Source of the DNA: Bacteroidota bacterium
GTDB taxonomy: Bacteria > Bacteroidota > Bacteroidia > Flavobacteriales > Weeksellaceae
Assembly: GCA_023457935.1 (NCBI GenBank)
Contig: JAEXBA010000063.1
Location: 1-51,617 of the forward strand
DNA: 51,617 nucleotides
Direction of reading: 5' to 3'
Shown: in pieces, positions 1-7,659 of the stretch
Numbering within the stretch: position 1 is the stretch's first letter
How the letters are laid out: each line of letters starts with the position of its first letter
The notes under the pieces: model-generated
The model's database searches: none
What the model saw: the letters and a program-made list of their open reading frames with translations, nothing else
Told to the model about the DNA's origin: nothing
Made by a program: the position numbers and the translations under genes

Positions 1-30
1 ATATCTGATATCTAACCAAAACATCACAAC

Positions 31-546
31 ATGGAAACCACAGCACAAACCAATCCTTTGGACCTTGATCCCAACCTTAAACCCATTGAAAAAGTAATGG
101 TGATTATTTCGAAGGGAACTTTAGAAAATATTTACGCCGGATTTATCCTGGCAAACGGCGCAAGAATGGAAGGCATTGAAAGCGAAATCTTCTTTACCTT
201 TTTCGGTCTTGAAGCAGTTAACAAAAAAACGATGGACAATGTACATGTTGCAACAGTAGGCAATCCGGCGATGCATATGCCGACAATGCTGGGCGGACTT
301 CCGGGAATGGAAGCGCTGGCAACAAAAATGATGAAATCCAAAATGGAAAAACTGGACATTCCGCCAATTGGAGAATTTCTGGAAATTCTTTCTGCTTCAG
401 GATGCAGACTATGGGCCTGCAAACTGGCAATGGAAATGTTCGGTCTTACCAGGGAAGACCTGATTCCTGAAGTGGAAGGCATTCTTACAGTAGGCGATTT
501 CTATGCACGCGCTGCTGGCGAAGGAACCCAGATTATTTTCATTTAA
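31..546 (+). CDS. DsrE/DsrF/DsrH-like sulfur-relay family protein
   Basis: A 171-residue soluble protein of the DsrE/F/H-like fold, a family linked to sulfur transfer or peroxiredoxin-like roles. The N-terminal strand (residues 20-28, KVMVIISKG), the Gly/Met-rich middle (80-105) and the Cys pair C125 and C130 in SASGCRLWAC match the family pattern, in which the cysteines are the candidate sulfur carriers. There is no signal peptide, so it is probably cytoplasmic. It stands alone: the next gene begins 260 bases downstream, after a terminator. The upstream context is cut off by the window edge. The family call is fairly secure; the physiological substrate cannot be told from sequence. Confidence 0.85.
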   Translation: METTAQTNPLDLDPNLKPIEKVMVIISKGTLENIYAGFILANGARMEGIESEIFFTFFGLEAVNKKTMDNVHVATVGNPAMHMPTMLGGLPGMEALATKMMKSKMEKLDIPPIGEFLEILSASGCRLWACKLAMEMFGLTREDLIPEVEGILTVGDFYARAAGEGTQIIFI

Positions 547-569
547 AATCTTAAGATTAACATAGGTTA

Positions 570-595
570 AAGCGGTCAAACATGATCGCTTTTTT
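570..595 (+). terminator. Intrinsic terminator after the DsrE-like gene
   Basis: An 8-bp stem (AAGCGGTC paired with GATCGCTT, one G-T wobble) with a 6-base loop is followed by a T run. It lies 24 bases after the stop codon. Confidence 0.75.
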
Positions 596-700
596 GCTTT
601 TTTTCTCTTTTTCTCAAAATAAAATTAAAAGATTATAAAATTTTTCTATTTGATTATCAAATATTTAAGTAAGTATTTTATTTTTTATTACTACTTTGTA

Positions 701-732
701 TTGCATAATACCATTTAAATTATATATCTTTG
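701..732 (+). promoter_or_regulatory. Predicted Bacteroidota promoter for padR-pspC
   Basis: TTG at 701-703 and an exact TAnnTTTG element (TATCTTTG, 725-732) are separated by 21 bases. This fits the Bacteroidota primary sigma factor consensus and puts the start site near 739, leaving a leader of about 65 bases before padR. Confidence 0.6.
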
Positions 733-738
733 TATCAT

Positions 739-758
739 AAAGTTAAAGGTATAACTTT
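739..758 (+). promoter_or_regulatory. Inverted repeat at the predicted padR start site (candidate operator)
   Basis: AAAGTTA (739-745) and TAACTTT (752-758) form a perfect 7-bp inverted repeat around a 6-base spacer, directly at the predicted start of the padR transcript. PadR regulators commonly autoregulate through palindromes near their own promoter. That this palindrome is the PadR site is inference. Confidence 0.4.
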
Positions 759-805
759 TTAGAAACAGATAAATTTTGATTAACCAACTAATAACATCAA
801 GATAA

Positions 806-1135
806 ATGAACACAGAAAACACAAAAGCGCAAATGCGCAAAGGCATTCTGGAATTCTGCATCCTGAGTCTCATCCACGAACGCGAAATGTATGTTTCGGA
901 TCTGATTGATGAACTTAAGAAAGGAAAACTGGACGTTGTGGAAGGAACACTCTACCCGCTCCTCACCCGACTGAAAAACGGCGAATTTCTTTCCTACCGC
1001 TGGGAAGAATCAACCGGTGGCCCACCCCGGAAGTATTATCAGATTACCGAAAAAGGAAAAATTTTCCTCGGTGAACTTCAGAATACATGGAACGAACTTA
1101 CCGCTTCTGTAAACCAAATCACTAAAAAACTTTAA
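806..1135 (+). CDS. PadR family transcriptional regulator
   Basis: A 109-residue winged-helix DNA-binding protein of the short PadR class. It starts with a helix (MRKGILEFCILSLI), and the recognition and wing segments read VVEGTLYPLLTRLKNGEFL and GGPPRKYYQITEKGK, which are family hallmarks. No ligand domain is fused. It is followed after only 10 bases by a PspC-domain membrane protein, a common pairing in which the PadR protein represses an operon for an envelope sensor. The predicted promoter at 701-732 and the inverted repeat at 739-758 suggest autoregulation. ATG 806 follows an A-rich stretch, usual for flavobacterial starts. Its inducer is not apparent. Confidence 0.93.
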   Translation: MNTENTKAQMRKGILEFCILSLIHEREMYVSDLIDELKKGKLDVVEGTLYPLLTRLKNGEFLSYRWEESTGGPPRKYYQITEKGKIFLGELQNTWNELTASVNQITKKL

Positions 1136-1145
1136 TACCAAAACT

Positions 1146-2825
1146 ATGAACAAGACACTATCAATAGGACTCGCAGGTTTCTCTTTTGTGATTGAGGAAC
1201 ACGCCTATATAAAACTGAGCGACTATCTGGCGGCGCTTCGAAATTCGCTGGACGCTGCAGAAGCAGACGAAGTAATGCACGACATTGAAATCCGAATGGT
1301 GGAAATCTTCAAAGATTCCTTAGGAAAACGCGAAGTCATCAATGCTGATGATGTAGACCGCGTAATTGCGCAGATCGGAAAACCGGAACAGATTGAAGAA
1401 CAGGAAGAAGCTTACTTCTCTGAGAAAACAGCAAATACAAACAGAAAATCCGGAACCTACAGAGGACAGAAACAGCTCTTCCGCGATCCGGAAAAACAGA
1501 AAATTGCCGGAGTTTGCGCAGGTTTGGCACATTACACCGGTATGGACATGACTTTGATGCGCGCCATTTGGGTAATTGTTTTCCTGGTTATGATTCCTGC
1601 TGCAGGAAGTGCTTTGCTGGTTGTATTGCTTTACATTATCCTTTGGGCTATCCTACCAAAAGCACAGACGGCTTCCGATTTTTTGAAAATGAAAGGACAG
1701 CCCGTGAATTTTGACACGCTGAAAGCCGAATCCAACAAAATTGTACAGTTTGCCAACGAATCTACACAGAGAGTCGGTGAAATTTACAACGAGAATAAAC
1801 CGTATATCAATCAGGCCGGAAATGGCTTGTGGAATGCATTCCGTTATATCGTCGGTGGATTTCTGGCATTTCTTTCCATCATGTGTATTGTTGCACTTTT
1901 CGGAATCTTCGGACTGATCGGCAACGAGCATTTCGGCGGTCTTAATGAAATTGATTTCCTTTTCGACGGCGAAATGAGCTGGGTTTTCAGACTGTTGATT
2001 TCACTTTCAATCCTTGTTCCTGCACTGCTTTTCGGAGTTCTGGCCATTAAACTGCTTTCACCGAAAACACAGATCAGAAATTTAGGTTATGTGGTTGGAG
2101 CACTGTTCATTCTTCTTGCTTCTCTTGGAATATATTTCGGAATGAGCATGGCTAAAAAAGAAATGTTCTACAAAGGCCATAAGGAAGACACTGAAAAACT
2201 GATGATCAACACCACCTCAGATAGTCTGTTGCTGGATGTGAAAAACATCGTTATTCCACAGAACTACACCGCTTACGACAACGATCTGTTCTCTGACAAG
2301 AAGAACGTTTTCCATGCAGATTATCCTTTTATTGAAGTGAAAAGAAGACCTGATGTTACCGTTCCTTACCTTAACATTCAGAAAGATGCCGAAGGCTACA
2401 ACATTCCGCTGGATTTAAAAGTTCCTGTTGAAATTCAGGGCAACAAAGTAATATTCCCTAATTTCATACAGTATCCTTACGCGCACCGTTTCCGCGATTA
2501 TAATGTAAATTACGAACTCGTTGTACCACAGAATATCAAGGTGATTACACTTCGTGAAAACAAACTGTCCGTTCGCGATGGCGATGAAAACAACAGTGAT
2601 GAAGATGATACGGATGCGAATGTTTCAGTTACTTCCTCCACAGGACAGTCGGTAATCATCAGCTCCAGTAACAGAGACAGCGTAATTGTAAACGGAAAAA
2701 AATATCCGAAAGACGTAGCAGAAAAAATGCTGGACTCTATGAAAGTTGACTTCGACAACCTGAAAGATGTGAACATAAGTATCAGGAACGGGAAGAAGGA
2801 AATTTCCATAAAAACCGATAAATAG
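1146..2825 (+). CDS. PspC domain membrane protein, PadR-associated
   Basis: A 559-residue multi-domain envelope protein. Residues 1-90 form a helical region rich in acidic residues and resemble the HAAS-type domains that accompany PadR genes. Residues about 108-172 are a PspC domain (FRDPEKQKIAGVCAGLAHY, then a hydrophobic helix). Further membrane helices lie near 230-260, 280-305 and 315-335. The C-terminal 200 residues are a beta-rich extracytoplasmic domain resembling DUF4097/DUF2807-type putative adhesin domains, with an acidic Asp/Asn/Ser-rich insert near 478-490. The gene is co-transcribed with padR. A role in envelope stress sensing is inferred from PspC and context; the ligand and output are unknown. 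Confidence 0.85.
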   Translation: MNKTLSIGLAGFSFVIEEHAYIKLSDYLAALRNSLDAAEADEVMHDIEIRMVEIFKDSLGKREVINADDVDRVIAQIGKPEQIEEQEEAYFSEKTANTNRKSGTYRGQKQLFRDPEKQKIAGVCAGLAHYTGMDMTLMRAIWVIVFLVMIPAAGSALLVVLLYIILWAILPKAQTASDFLKMKGQPVNFDTLKAESNKIVQFANESTQRVGEIYNENKPYINQAGNGLWNAFRYIVGGFLAFLSIMCIVALFGIFGLIGNEHFGGLNEIDFLFDGEMSWVFRLLISLSILVPALLFGVLAIKLLSPKTQIRNLGYVVGALFILLASLGIYFGMSMAKKEMFYKGHKEDTEKLMINTTSDSLLLDVKNIVIPQNYTAYDNDLFSDKKNVFHADYPFIEVKRRPDVTVPYLNIQKDAEGYNIPLDLKVPVEIQGNKVIFPNFIQYPYAHRFRDYNVNYELVVPQNIKVITLRENKLSVRDGDENNSDEDDTDANVSVTSSTGQSVIISSSNRDSVIVNGKKYPKDVAEKMLDSMKVDFDNLKDVNISIRNGKKEISIKTDK

Positions 2826-2979
2826 TGATTTGGACGCAGGCAGGTTTTTAGTATTGTTCAGTTTTTAATCTGCCTGTTCCTTTCATGTTATATTTTATAA
2901 AAATTTAACACTGCGGATATAAAAAGATTGTTTATATTCGTTGTAGAAAAAAATAATGATCAAAAAAAATTAGAAAACC

Positions 2980-3042
2980 ATGGTACAGTTTGTTTTAGAA
3001 ATAGTAATGAAAATAATGGATTTCGTTACAAGTCTGTTTTAG
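2980..3042 (+). CDS. Possible 20-residue hydrophobic peptide
   Basis: A complete short reading frame (ATG 2980, TAG 3040-3042) encodes MVQFVLEIVM followed by KIMDFVTSLF. It is almost entirely hydrophobic with one Glu, one Lys and one Asp, and would form an amphipathic membrane helix. An A-rich stretch precedes the ATG, as at other starts in this window. It lies between pspC and an acyltransferase operon and is followed after 24 bases by a strong hairpin with a T run. It could be a small membrane peptide, a leader peptide, or a chance frame; no homologue is recognised. Confidence 0.3.
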   Translation: MVQFVLEIVMKIMDFVTSLF

Positions 3043-3057
3043 CCGACAATATTTCAA

Positions 3058-3096
3058 TATATTTGTAAAGTATAACCGCTTTGGTTATACTTTTTT
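3058..3096 (+). terminator. Terminator-like hairpin with an overlapping -7 element upstream of the acyltransferase operon
   Basis: AAAGTATAACC and GGTTATACTTT (3067-3093) form a perfect 11-bp stem with a 5-base loop followed by more T, a good intrinsic terminator ending 17 bases before the next start codon. Directly before it TATATTTG (3058-3065) is an exact -7 element, though no TTG lies at the right distance. The palindrome could therefore end an upstream transcript, act as an attenuator, or be an operator at the operon's own start site. Confidence 0.6.
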
Positions 3097-3113
3097 GTTT
3101 TAATTTATTCTGA

Positions 3114-3686
3114 ATGAAAAAACTCATCGGTAAACTTGCCCTCAAGCTTTTAGGCTGGAAGATTGTTCTTCACGGCGATTCGAAGGTATTGGAAAGATGT
3201 ATTCTGGTTGTCGCCCCGCACACCCATAATATGGAATATATACTGGGAAATTTCTCTTACTGGGCACTCGAAAAACCACTGAAAATCATTATTAAGGACG
3301 CTCACACAAAAGCCTGGTACGGCAGCGTTGTTAAAGCCATTGGCGGAATCGGGATTGACAGAAGCCAGAAAAACGACCTTGTGAACTTTGTTACAAAACT
3401 GTTTGAAAAGGAAGATTTCTCGCTGGTAATAACACCGGAAGGAACCAGAAGCTGGGTACCGAAATGGCGGAAAGGATTCTACCACATGGCCATGTCAGCA
3501 AAAGTACCGATTGCGCTTGCGGCCGGAGATTTCAAACGGAAAATCATTTATCTTGGTTACACCATCACCTATGAGGAACTTACCAAAATGACGTATGAAG
3601 AAGTGCTTGCGCGCATCAGCAATTATTATAAAGAACACGACATCGTTCCTAAAATAGCAGAAAACTGGAATCCGGACTTTCAATAA
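3114..3686 (+). CDS. PlsC-like 1-acyl-sn-glycerol-3-phosphate acyltransferase family protein
   Basis: A 190-residue lipid acyltransferase of the PlsC/LPLAT fold, expected to act at the inner face of the cytoplasmic membrane on a lysolipid or similar acceptor. Motif I is APHTHNMEY (H36-x4-E41), where the usual Asp of HX4D is Glu. GIDRS (78-82) and PEGTRS (106-111) are motifs II and III. It is shorter than typical PlsC (about 240), lacking an N-terminal membrane hairpin. It heads a tight operon: 7 bases to the thioesterase and then a one-base overlap to the isochorismate synthase. The substrate is not evident. A terminator-like hairpin ends 17 bases upstream of its start. Confidence 0.8.
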   Translation: MKKLIGKLALKLLGWKIVLHGDSKVLERCILVVAPHTHNMEYILGNFSYWALEKPLKIIIKDAHTKAWYGSVVKAIGGIGIDRSQKNDLVNFVTKLFEKEDFSLVITPEGTRSWVPKWRKGFYHMAMSAKVPIALAAGDFKRKIIYLGYTITYEELTKMTYEEVLARISNYYKEHDIVPKIAENWNPDFQ

Positions 3687-3693
3687 CAACATT

Positions 3694-4128
3694 ATGAATC
3701 AGGAAAAGAAAAAAGCAATACTCGAAAAACTTAATAACTGGACCGGCGAAAACCTTGGCAAAACCCTCGGAATTGTTTTTACCGATGTGGAAGAAGATAT
3801 GCTTCAGGCCACTATGCCCGTAACTCCGAAAGTGCATCAGCCGTACGGAATTCTTCATGGCGGCGCAAGCTGCGTTCTGGCGGAAACTTTGGGATCATGC
3901 CTTTCAGTGATTAATGTGGATATTGAAAAATTTGCGCCTGTCGGAACCAATATCAATTCCAATCATCTACGTTCGAAACGTGAAGGTATTGTGACCGGAA
4001 CCGCGACTTTTATCCGGAAAGGAAACACCATGCATGTCTCGCAGATTGAAATCCGTGATGAAAAAGGAAACCTCATCAACCATACGACGATGACGAACAA
4101 TATTATTCCGCACAGCAAGCTGAACTGA
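3694..4128 (+). CDS. menI: Hotdog-fold thioesterase, probably DHNA-CoA thioesterase
   Basis: A 144-residue hotdog acyl-CoA thioesterase of the PaaI/YbdB/MenI group. The signature HGGASCVLAETLGS (about residues 55-68) contains the conserved HGG and the catalytic Glu, and a GTNINSNHLRS strand follows. In the menaquinone pathway such enzymes hydrolyse 1,4-dihydroxy-2-naphthoyl-CoA. The direct neighbour, overlapping by one base, is a menF-type isochorismate synthase, which supports a menaquinone role over phenylacetate or enterobactin roles. The family call is firm; the exact substrate is inferred from neighbourhood. Confidence 0.85.
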   Translation: MNQEKKKAILEKLNNWTGENLGKTLGIVFTDVEEDMLQATMPVTPKVHQPYGILHGGASCVLAETLGSCLSVINVDIEKFAPVGTNINSNHLRSKREGIVTGTATFIRKGNTMHVSQIEIRDEKGNLINHTTMTNNIIPHSKLN

Positions 4129-5093
4129 TGATTGTTTTCAAATTTCCTTTTAATGAAAATATTTTTACGTTAACTGAAGAACATACTGAAGATTCGGTAA
4201 AGTTTGTTTCGTTTGACGGAACCGGAAATACCGTATTTAAGGGAAAAATTGAAGAAATCACCGCCGAAAAGCTCTTGCAGAACGAACTGTTTTCGGACAG
4301 CTGTAACGGAACTGTAAATGAGTTCAGCGAACAAAATCAAGACGGTTACGAGAAAAAATTAAAAGAGGTCATCGCCTTTATCAAGCGTGAAAACCTCAGA
4401 AAACTCGTGATTTCCAGAAGAAAAAAAGTGGATTATAACGAAGGAAAAATTTCCCTTTCGGGAACTTTTCTGAATCTTTGCAACAGCTATCCGAATGCTT
4501 TTGTGTACTTTTTTCAGAAAGACAAAACATGGATGGGCGCTTTTTCTGAGCTTTTGGGAAAATTCGACAAAAAAACCGGCGAATTCCAGACGATGAGTCT
4601 GGCAGGAACCCTTCCCATTGAAGAAAGATGGACCGAAAAGGAAATTGAAGAACAGAAACCCGTTTCCGACTATATTTCTGCAATCCTGACCAGATATTCC
4701 CACGACGTTGAAGTTTCAGAAACTTATGATCATCATTCAGGAAACATCAAGCATCTTCGCAACGATTTCAGGGCCAAAATAAAACCCACACAGCTGGAAG
4801 AACTGATTGCGGAACTTCATCCTACTCCCGCCGTCTGCGGAATTCCAAAAGAAAAATGTCGGAATGTCATCCGGGATTTCGAAAATTATGACCGTGAACT
4901 TTACGCGGGTTACATCCGTATAGAAACCGGTTCAGAAGTACAGTATTTTGTAAATCTGCGCTGCGCACAGTTCTTCAGAAAATATGCTCTTCTGTATGTT
5001 GGCGGAGGAATTACCGCGTTAAGCAGTCCCGAAAAAGAATGGCAGGAAACCGAACTGAAAGCCCAGGCAATCCGGAAAAATATTACAGTTTAG
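4128..5093 (+). CDS. menF: Isochorismate synthase / chorismate-binding enzyme
   Basis: A 321-residue chorismate-utilising enzyme converting chorismate to isochorismate, the first committed step of menaquinone synthesis. The C-terminal catalytic core is complete: SLAGT, the HPTPAVCG motif (about 243-250), RELYAGYI, and GGGITALSSPEKEWQETE near the end. The N-terminal domain is short compared with E. coli MenF (431 residues), as is common in flavobacteria. The start codon overlaps the preceding stop as TGATG, implying translational coupling with the thioesterase. An entC role in siderophore synthesis is possible, but no siderophore genes are nearby. The 3' end overlaps the opposite small membrane gene by 11 bases. 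Confidence 0.88.
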   Translation: MIVFKFPFNENIFTLTEEHTEDSVKFVSFDGTGNTVFKGKIEEITAEKLLQNELFSDSCNGTVNEFSEQNQDGYEKKLKEVIAFIKRENLRKLVISRRKKVDYNEGKISLSGTFLNLCNSYPNAFVYFFQKDKTWMGAFSELLGKFDKKTGEFQTMSLAGTLPIEERWTEKEIEEQKPVSDYISAILTRYSHDVEVSETYDHHSGNIKHLRNDFRAKIKPTQLEELIAELHPTPAVCGIPKEKCRNVIRDFENYDRELYAGYIRIETGSEVQYFVNLRCAQFFRKYALLYVGGGITALSSPEKEWQETELKAQAIRKNITV

Positions 5094-5286
5094 TTTTGTC
5101 TGTACGGAGTTTGCTCCACATATTCAGCACGAACACCCCGATAATTCCCAAAACAGCTGCTGCAAACGAAAACAGAAATTTCGAGTTGTCGCTGTGCATA
5201 AACCCAAGACTGTAATCAACCGCATAAAGATTGATGCCTGCAAGGATGATGAAAATTACCAGAAAAACGATGTATATTCTTTTCAT
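5083..5286 (-). CDS. Small two-helix membrane protein
   Basis: A 67-residue protein of unrecognised family. It has an N-terminal hydrophobic helix (residues 4-24), a short polar loop with charged residues (25-36) and a second helix (about 37-58), ending in a basic tail. It is 9 bases downstream of marC on the same strand and is presumably co-transcribed. No function can be assigned. Confidence 0.7.
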   Translation of the reverse strand: MKRIYIVFLVIFIILAGINLYAVDYSLGFMHSDNSKFLFSFAAAVLGIIGVFVLNMWSKLRTDKTKL

Positions 5287-5295
5287 GTCGATTTT

Positions 5296-5895
5296 TTAGA
5301 AGTGTACGTAGTTTTGAAACAACTGTGCAAAGTTAGCGGTAAATAATTTAATAGAGATTGCCAGAAGTATAATTCCGAAAACTTTTTCAACAACCTTCAG
5401 CGTTCCTTCTCCCACAAATTTTTCGATCCAGTTGGCAGATTTCAGTACGATGTATACAAAAACTGTATTCAGAATAATTCCGAGGATGATGTTGATATCA
5501 TGGTATTCTGCTTTAAGGGAAAGTGTTGTGGTAAGTGTTCCGGCACCTGCGATCAACGGAAATGCTATAGGAACAATGGATGCCGCTTTGGCTTCGGAAT
5601 GACGCTGAATCTGTATTCCGAGAATCATTTCCAGCGCAATGATAAAAATAACGAAAGCCCCGGCTATAGCGAAAGAATTAACATCTACACCGATGAATTT
5701 CAGAATTTTATTCCCGACAAAGAGGAAAACAATCATCAGAAGCCCTGCTACGATGGCTGCTTTTTCAGATTCAATTTTACCGAATTTCTGCTTCAGACTT
5801 ACAATAATCGGAATAGAACCCACGATATCAATCACGGCAAACAGAACCATAGTACAGGTAAGTACTTCTTTGAAGGAAAAATGTTCAAAAAGCAT
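5296..5895 (-). CDS. MarC family integral membrane protein
   Basis: A 199-residue multi-helix membrane protein of the MarC (UPF0056) family. Visible hallmarks are FAVIDIVGSIPI near the start, a repeat-like second half opening with IVPIAFPLIAGAGTLTT (about residues 105-121), and about six hydrophobic helices. E. coli MarC was once linked to antibiotic resistance, but its true function is unknown. It lies 42 bases downstream of batD in the same direction, so it may be the tail of the Bat transcript or have its own promoter. A 67-residue membrane protein follows closely. Confidence 0.88.
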   Translation of the reverse strand: MLFEHFSFKEVLTCTMVLFAVIDIVGSIPIIVSLKQKFGKIESEKAAIVAGLLMIVFLFVGNKILKFIGVDVNSFAIAGAFVIFIIALEMILGIQIQRHSEAKAASIVPIAFPLIAGAGTLTTTLSLKAEYHDINIILGIILNTVFVYIVLKSANWIEKFVGEGTLKVVEKVFGIILLAISIKLFTANFAQLFQNYVHF

Positions 5896-5937
5896 AGATG
5901 AAATTATTAATTTCGCAAAATTATAAATAAAAACTAA

Positions 5938-7659
5938 TTATTTATCAATTTGTGAATATAAATTCACAATTTCATCGTACAGCTCCGCAATATGTTCTTT
6001 AAGGTGAACAGGCGAATATTTTTCCATTTCTATGCGCTGCTGCAGATTGCGGTACTTTTCAGAAACTGCGGTGCCTTTTATTTTCTGAAGAGAATCTGCA
6101 ATACTTTCTTTACGGTCCACAAAAAACCGCTTCTTCATCTCATCGTCCAGTTCGTAGAACGTACTGAAGAACTTTGCATAATCTTCCTGTTCCAGCTGCA
6201 GTTTCAGGTAACTGAAATAATCACTGAAGTCTGCCTTGAGACTTTCCTTGATTTCCTTTTCTGTTTCCGCTATTGTACCCAATGGTTTTCCGCTTGAAGA
6301 ATTATTATTTTTTTTGCTTCTTCTTTGCATTCTGTTAAACAGCAGAATTCCTACTAACAGGACAGACAGCAAACCGGTATTGATGGCCAGCGCATTCCAG
6401 TTGATTCGTTTTTTTTCTGTCACTTTGAGATGATCTGTGGTAATCACAGGATTATCAACAGTTTCCAGAACATTGTTGGTATATTCGTTCACACGTTCAA
6501 GCGGCGTTCGGCCTGCAAGAACTTCTTCGTGTGTTTTGATGGCTACATTAAGAACTTTGGAACCTAAGTCCACATATTCATTGGTTTCCGGATTGAAATA
6601 TGAGAATGGCTCAGTTGAGATATCAAGCATTCCGGCCTTTTTAGGAACTACAACATAATGCGCAGTTACCGCACCTTCAATGGATGAATTCCTTGGTGAA
6701 GTCCTGTGCGTCACCTTTGGGCGGAAAACACTGTAATCATCGGATTTCTTGATTTTCGGAAATGAAAGGTTTCCAAAATTTCCCGCCCCCGAAAGCTTCA
6801 CAACCACATTCAGCGGCTTGTTTACTTCCGGAATTTCACCTCCTTTATTGGATATTTCAACATCAAATTTTCCTACCGCATTCTTGAAATCATCCGGGGA
6901 ATTCTTCGGAAGTTTCTTTACGTTTAGTTTTACTTTGTTGGAGAGAATCCGGTTTTCCTTATTGGAAATATTGGCAGAAACCGGCGACACTTCAACATTT
7001 CCCGATTCGTTGGGGAAAATCATAAAAACCGCCAAAACCTGCGAGGCCAGTTCGCCCGAAGGTTCAATTTCAGATTTGATGTAACTGACCGGCTTGATAT
7101 TGAGATTTTCCTGCTGCGGAAGACGGATATTCTTTACTCTGCGGAGATTGTCGTAATTTTTGGAATACGCTTTCAGAACAGCAACCGTCGGCTGATTGGT
7201 GTACACTTCGCGGTTTTCGACTTCCATATTGATATACAGATCATCAATAGCGTCTTCTTTTTTGGCAACACTTTTCTTATCCGCTTCACGAACAAAAATA
7301 TCGAAAGGTTCGGTTTTATAGATTTTTCCGTTTACGGTAACGGTAGCAGAACCGATTTTTACTCTTCCGCTCTGCTTTGGCGTCAGAACCCACTGGATAA
7401 TCTGCTGATTGGCAATTCCGCGGTCAAGGATTACGGTATTTTGGTCGGAAGCGTTTCCGATGATTTCGAATTTCGAGAAATCGGGCATTCTGAGCCGGGT
7501 TTCCTGAATCATATTTTCACCGGTAATCTCCAGAATATAGGTTACCTTCAGTCTTTTGTTGACCTGAAAATCCTCCCCTTCCGTCATCACATCCAGCCGG
7601 ACCTGACTGTAACCGATAACAGCTGAAAAAAGAAGCAATATGTTCAGTAGTTTATTCAT
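5938..7659 (-). CDS. batD: BatD, Bacteroides aerotolerance membrane protein
   Basis: A 573-residue BatD-type protein: signal peptide (to about residue 20), a long extracytoplasmic beta-sandwich region, one membrane helix near 420-440 (ALAINTGLLSVLLVGILLF) and a basic, helical cytoplasmic tail. In Bacteroides fragilis, Bat proteins support oxygen tolerance; they likely form an envelope complex with VWA partners and a MoxR ATPase. ATG 7659 overlaps the batC stop as TGATG, so this start was chosen over a GTG three bases earlier. It is the last clear bat gene of the cluster. Confidence 0.88.
   Translation of the reverse strand: MNKLLNILLLFSAVIGYSQVRLDVMTEGEDFQVNKRLKVTYILEITGENMIQETRLRMPDFSKFEIIGNASDQNTVILDRGIANQQIIQWVLTPKQSGRVKIGSATVTVNGKIYKTEPFDIFVREADKKSVAKKEDAIDDLYINMEVENREVYTNQPTVAVLKAYSKNYDNLRRVKNIRLPQQENLNIKPVSYIKSEIEPSGELASQVLAVFMIFPNESGNVEVSPVSANISNKENRILSNKVKLNVKKLPKNSPDDFKNAVGKFDVEISNKGGEIPEVNKPLNVVVKLSGAGNFGNLSFPKIKKSDDYSVFRPKVTHRTSPRNSSIEGAVTAHYVVVPKKAGMLDISTEPFSYFNPETNEYVDLGSKVLNVAIKTHEEVLAGRTPLERVNEYTNNVLETVDNPVITTDHLKVTEKKRINWNALAINTGLLSVLLVGILLFNRMQRRSKKNNNSSSGKPLGTIAETEKEIKESLKADFSDYFSYLKLQLEQEDYAKFFSTFYELDDEMKKRFFVDRKESIADSLQKIKGTAVSEKYRNLQQRIEMEKYSPVHLKEHIAELYDEIVNLYSQIDK

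Noticed and set aside
1653..1931. 92-codon minus-strand frame within pspC
   Set aside because: It is antisense to membrane-helix coding sequence, which commonly leaves the opposite strand open.
2836..2876. CAGGCAG and CTGCCTG inverted repeat after pspC as a terminator
   Set aside because: The loop is about 26 bases and no T run follows, so it is too weak to call.
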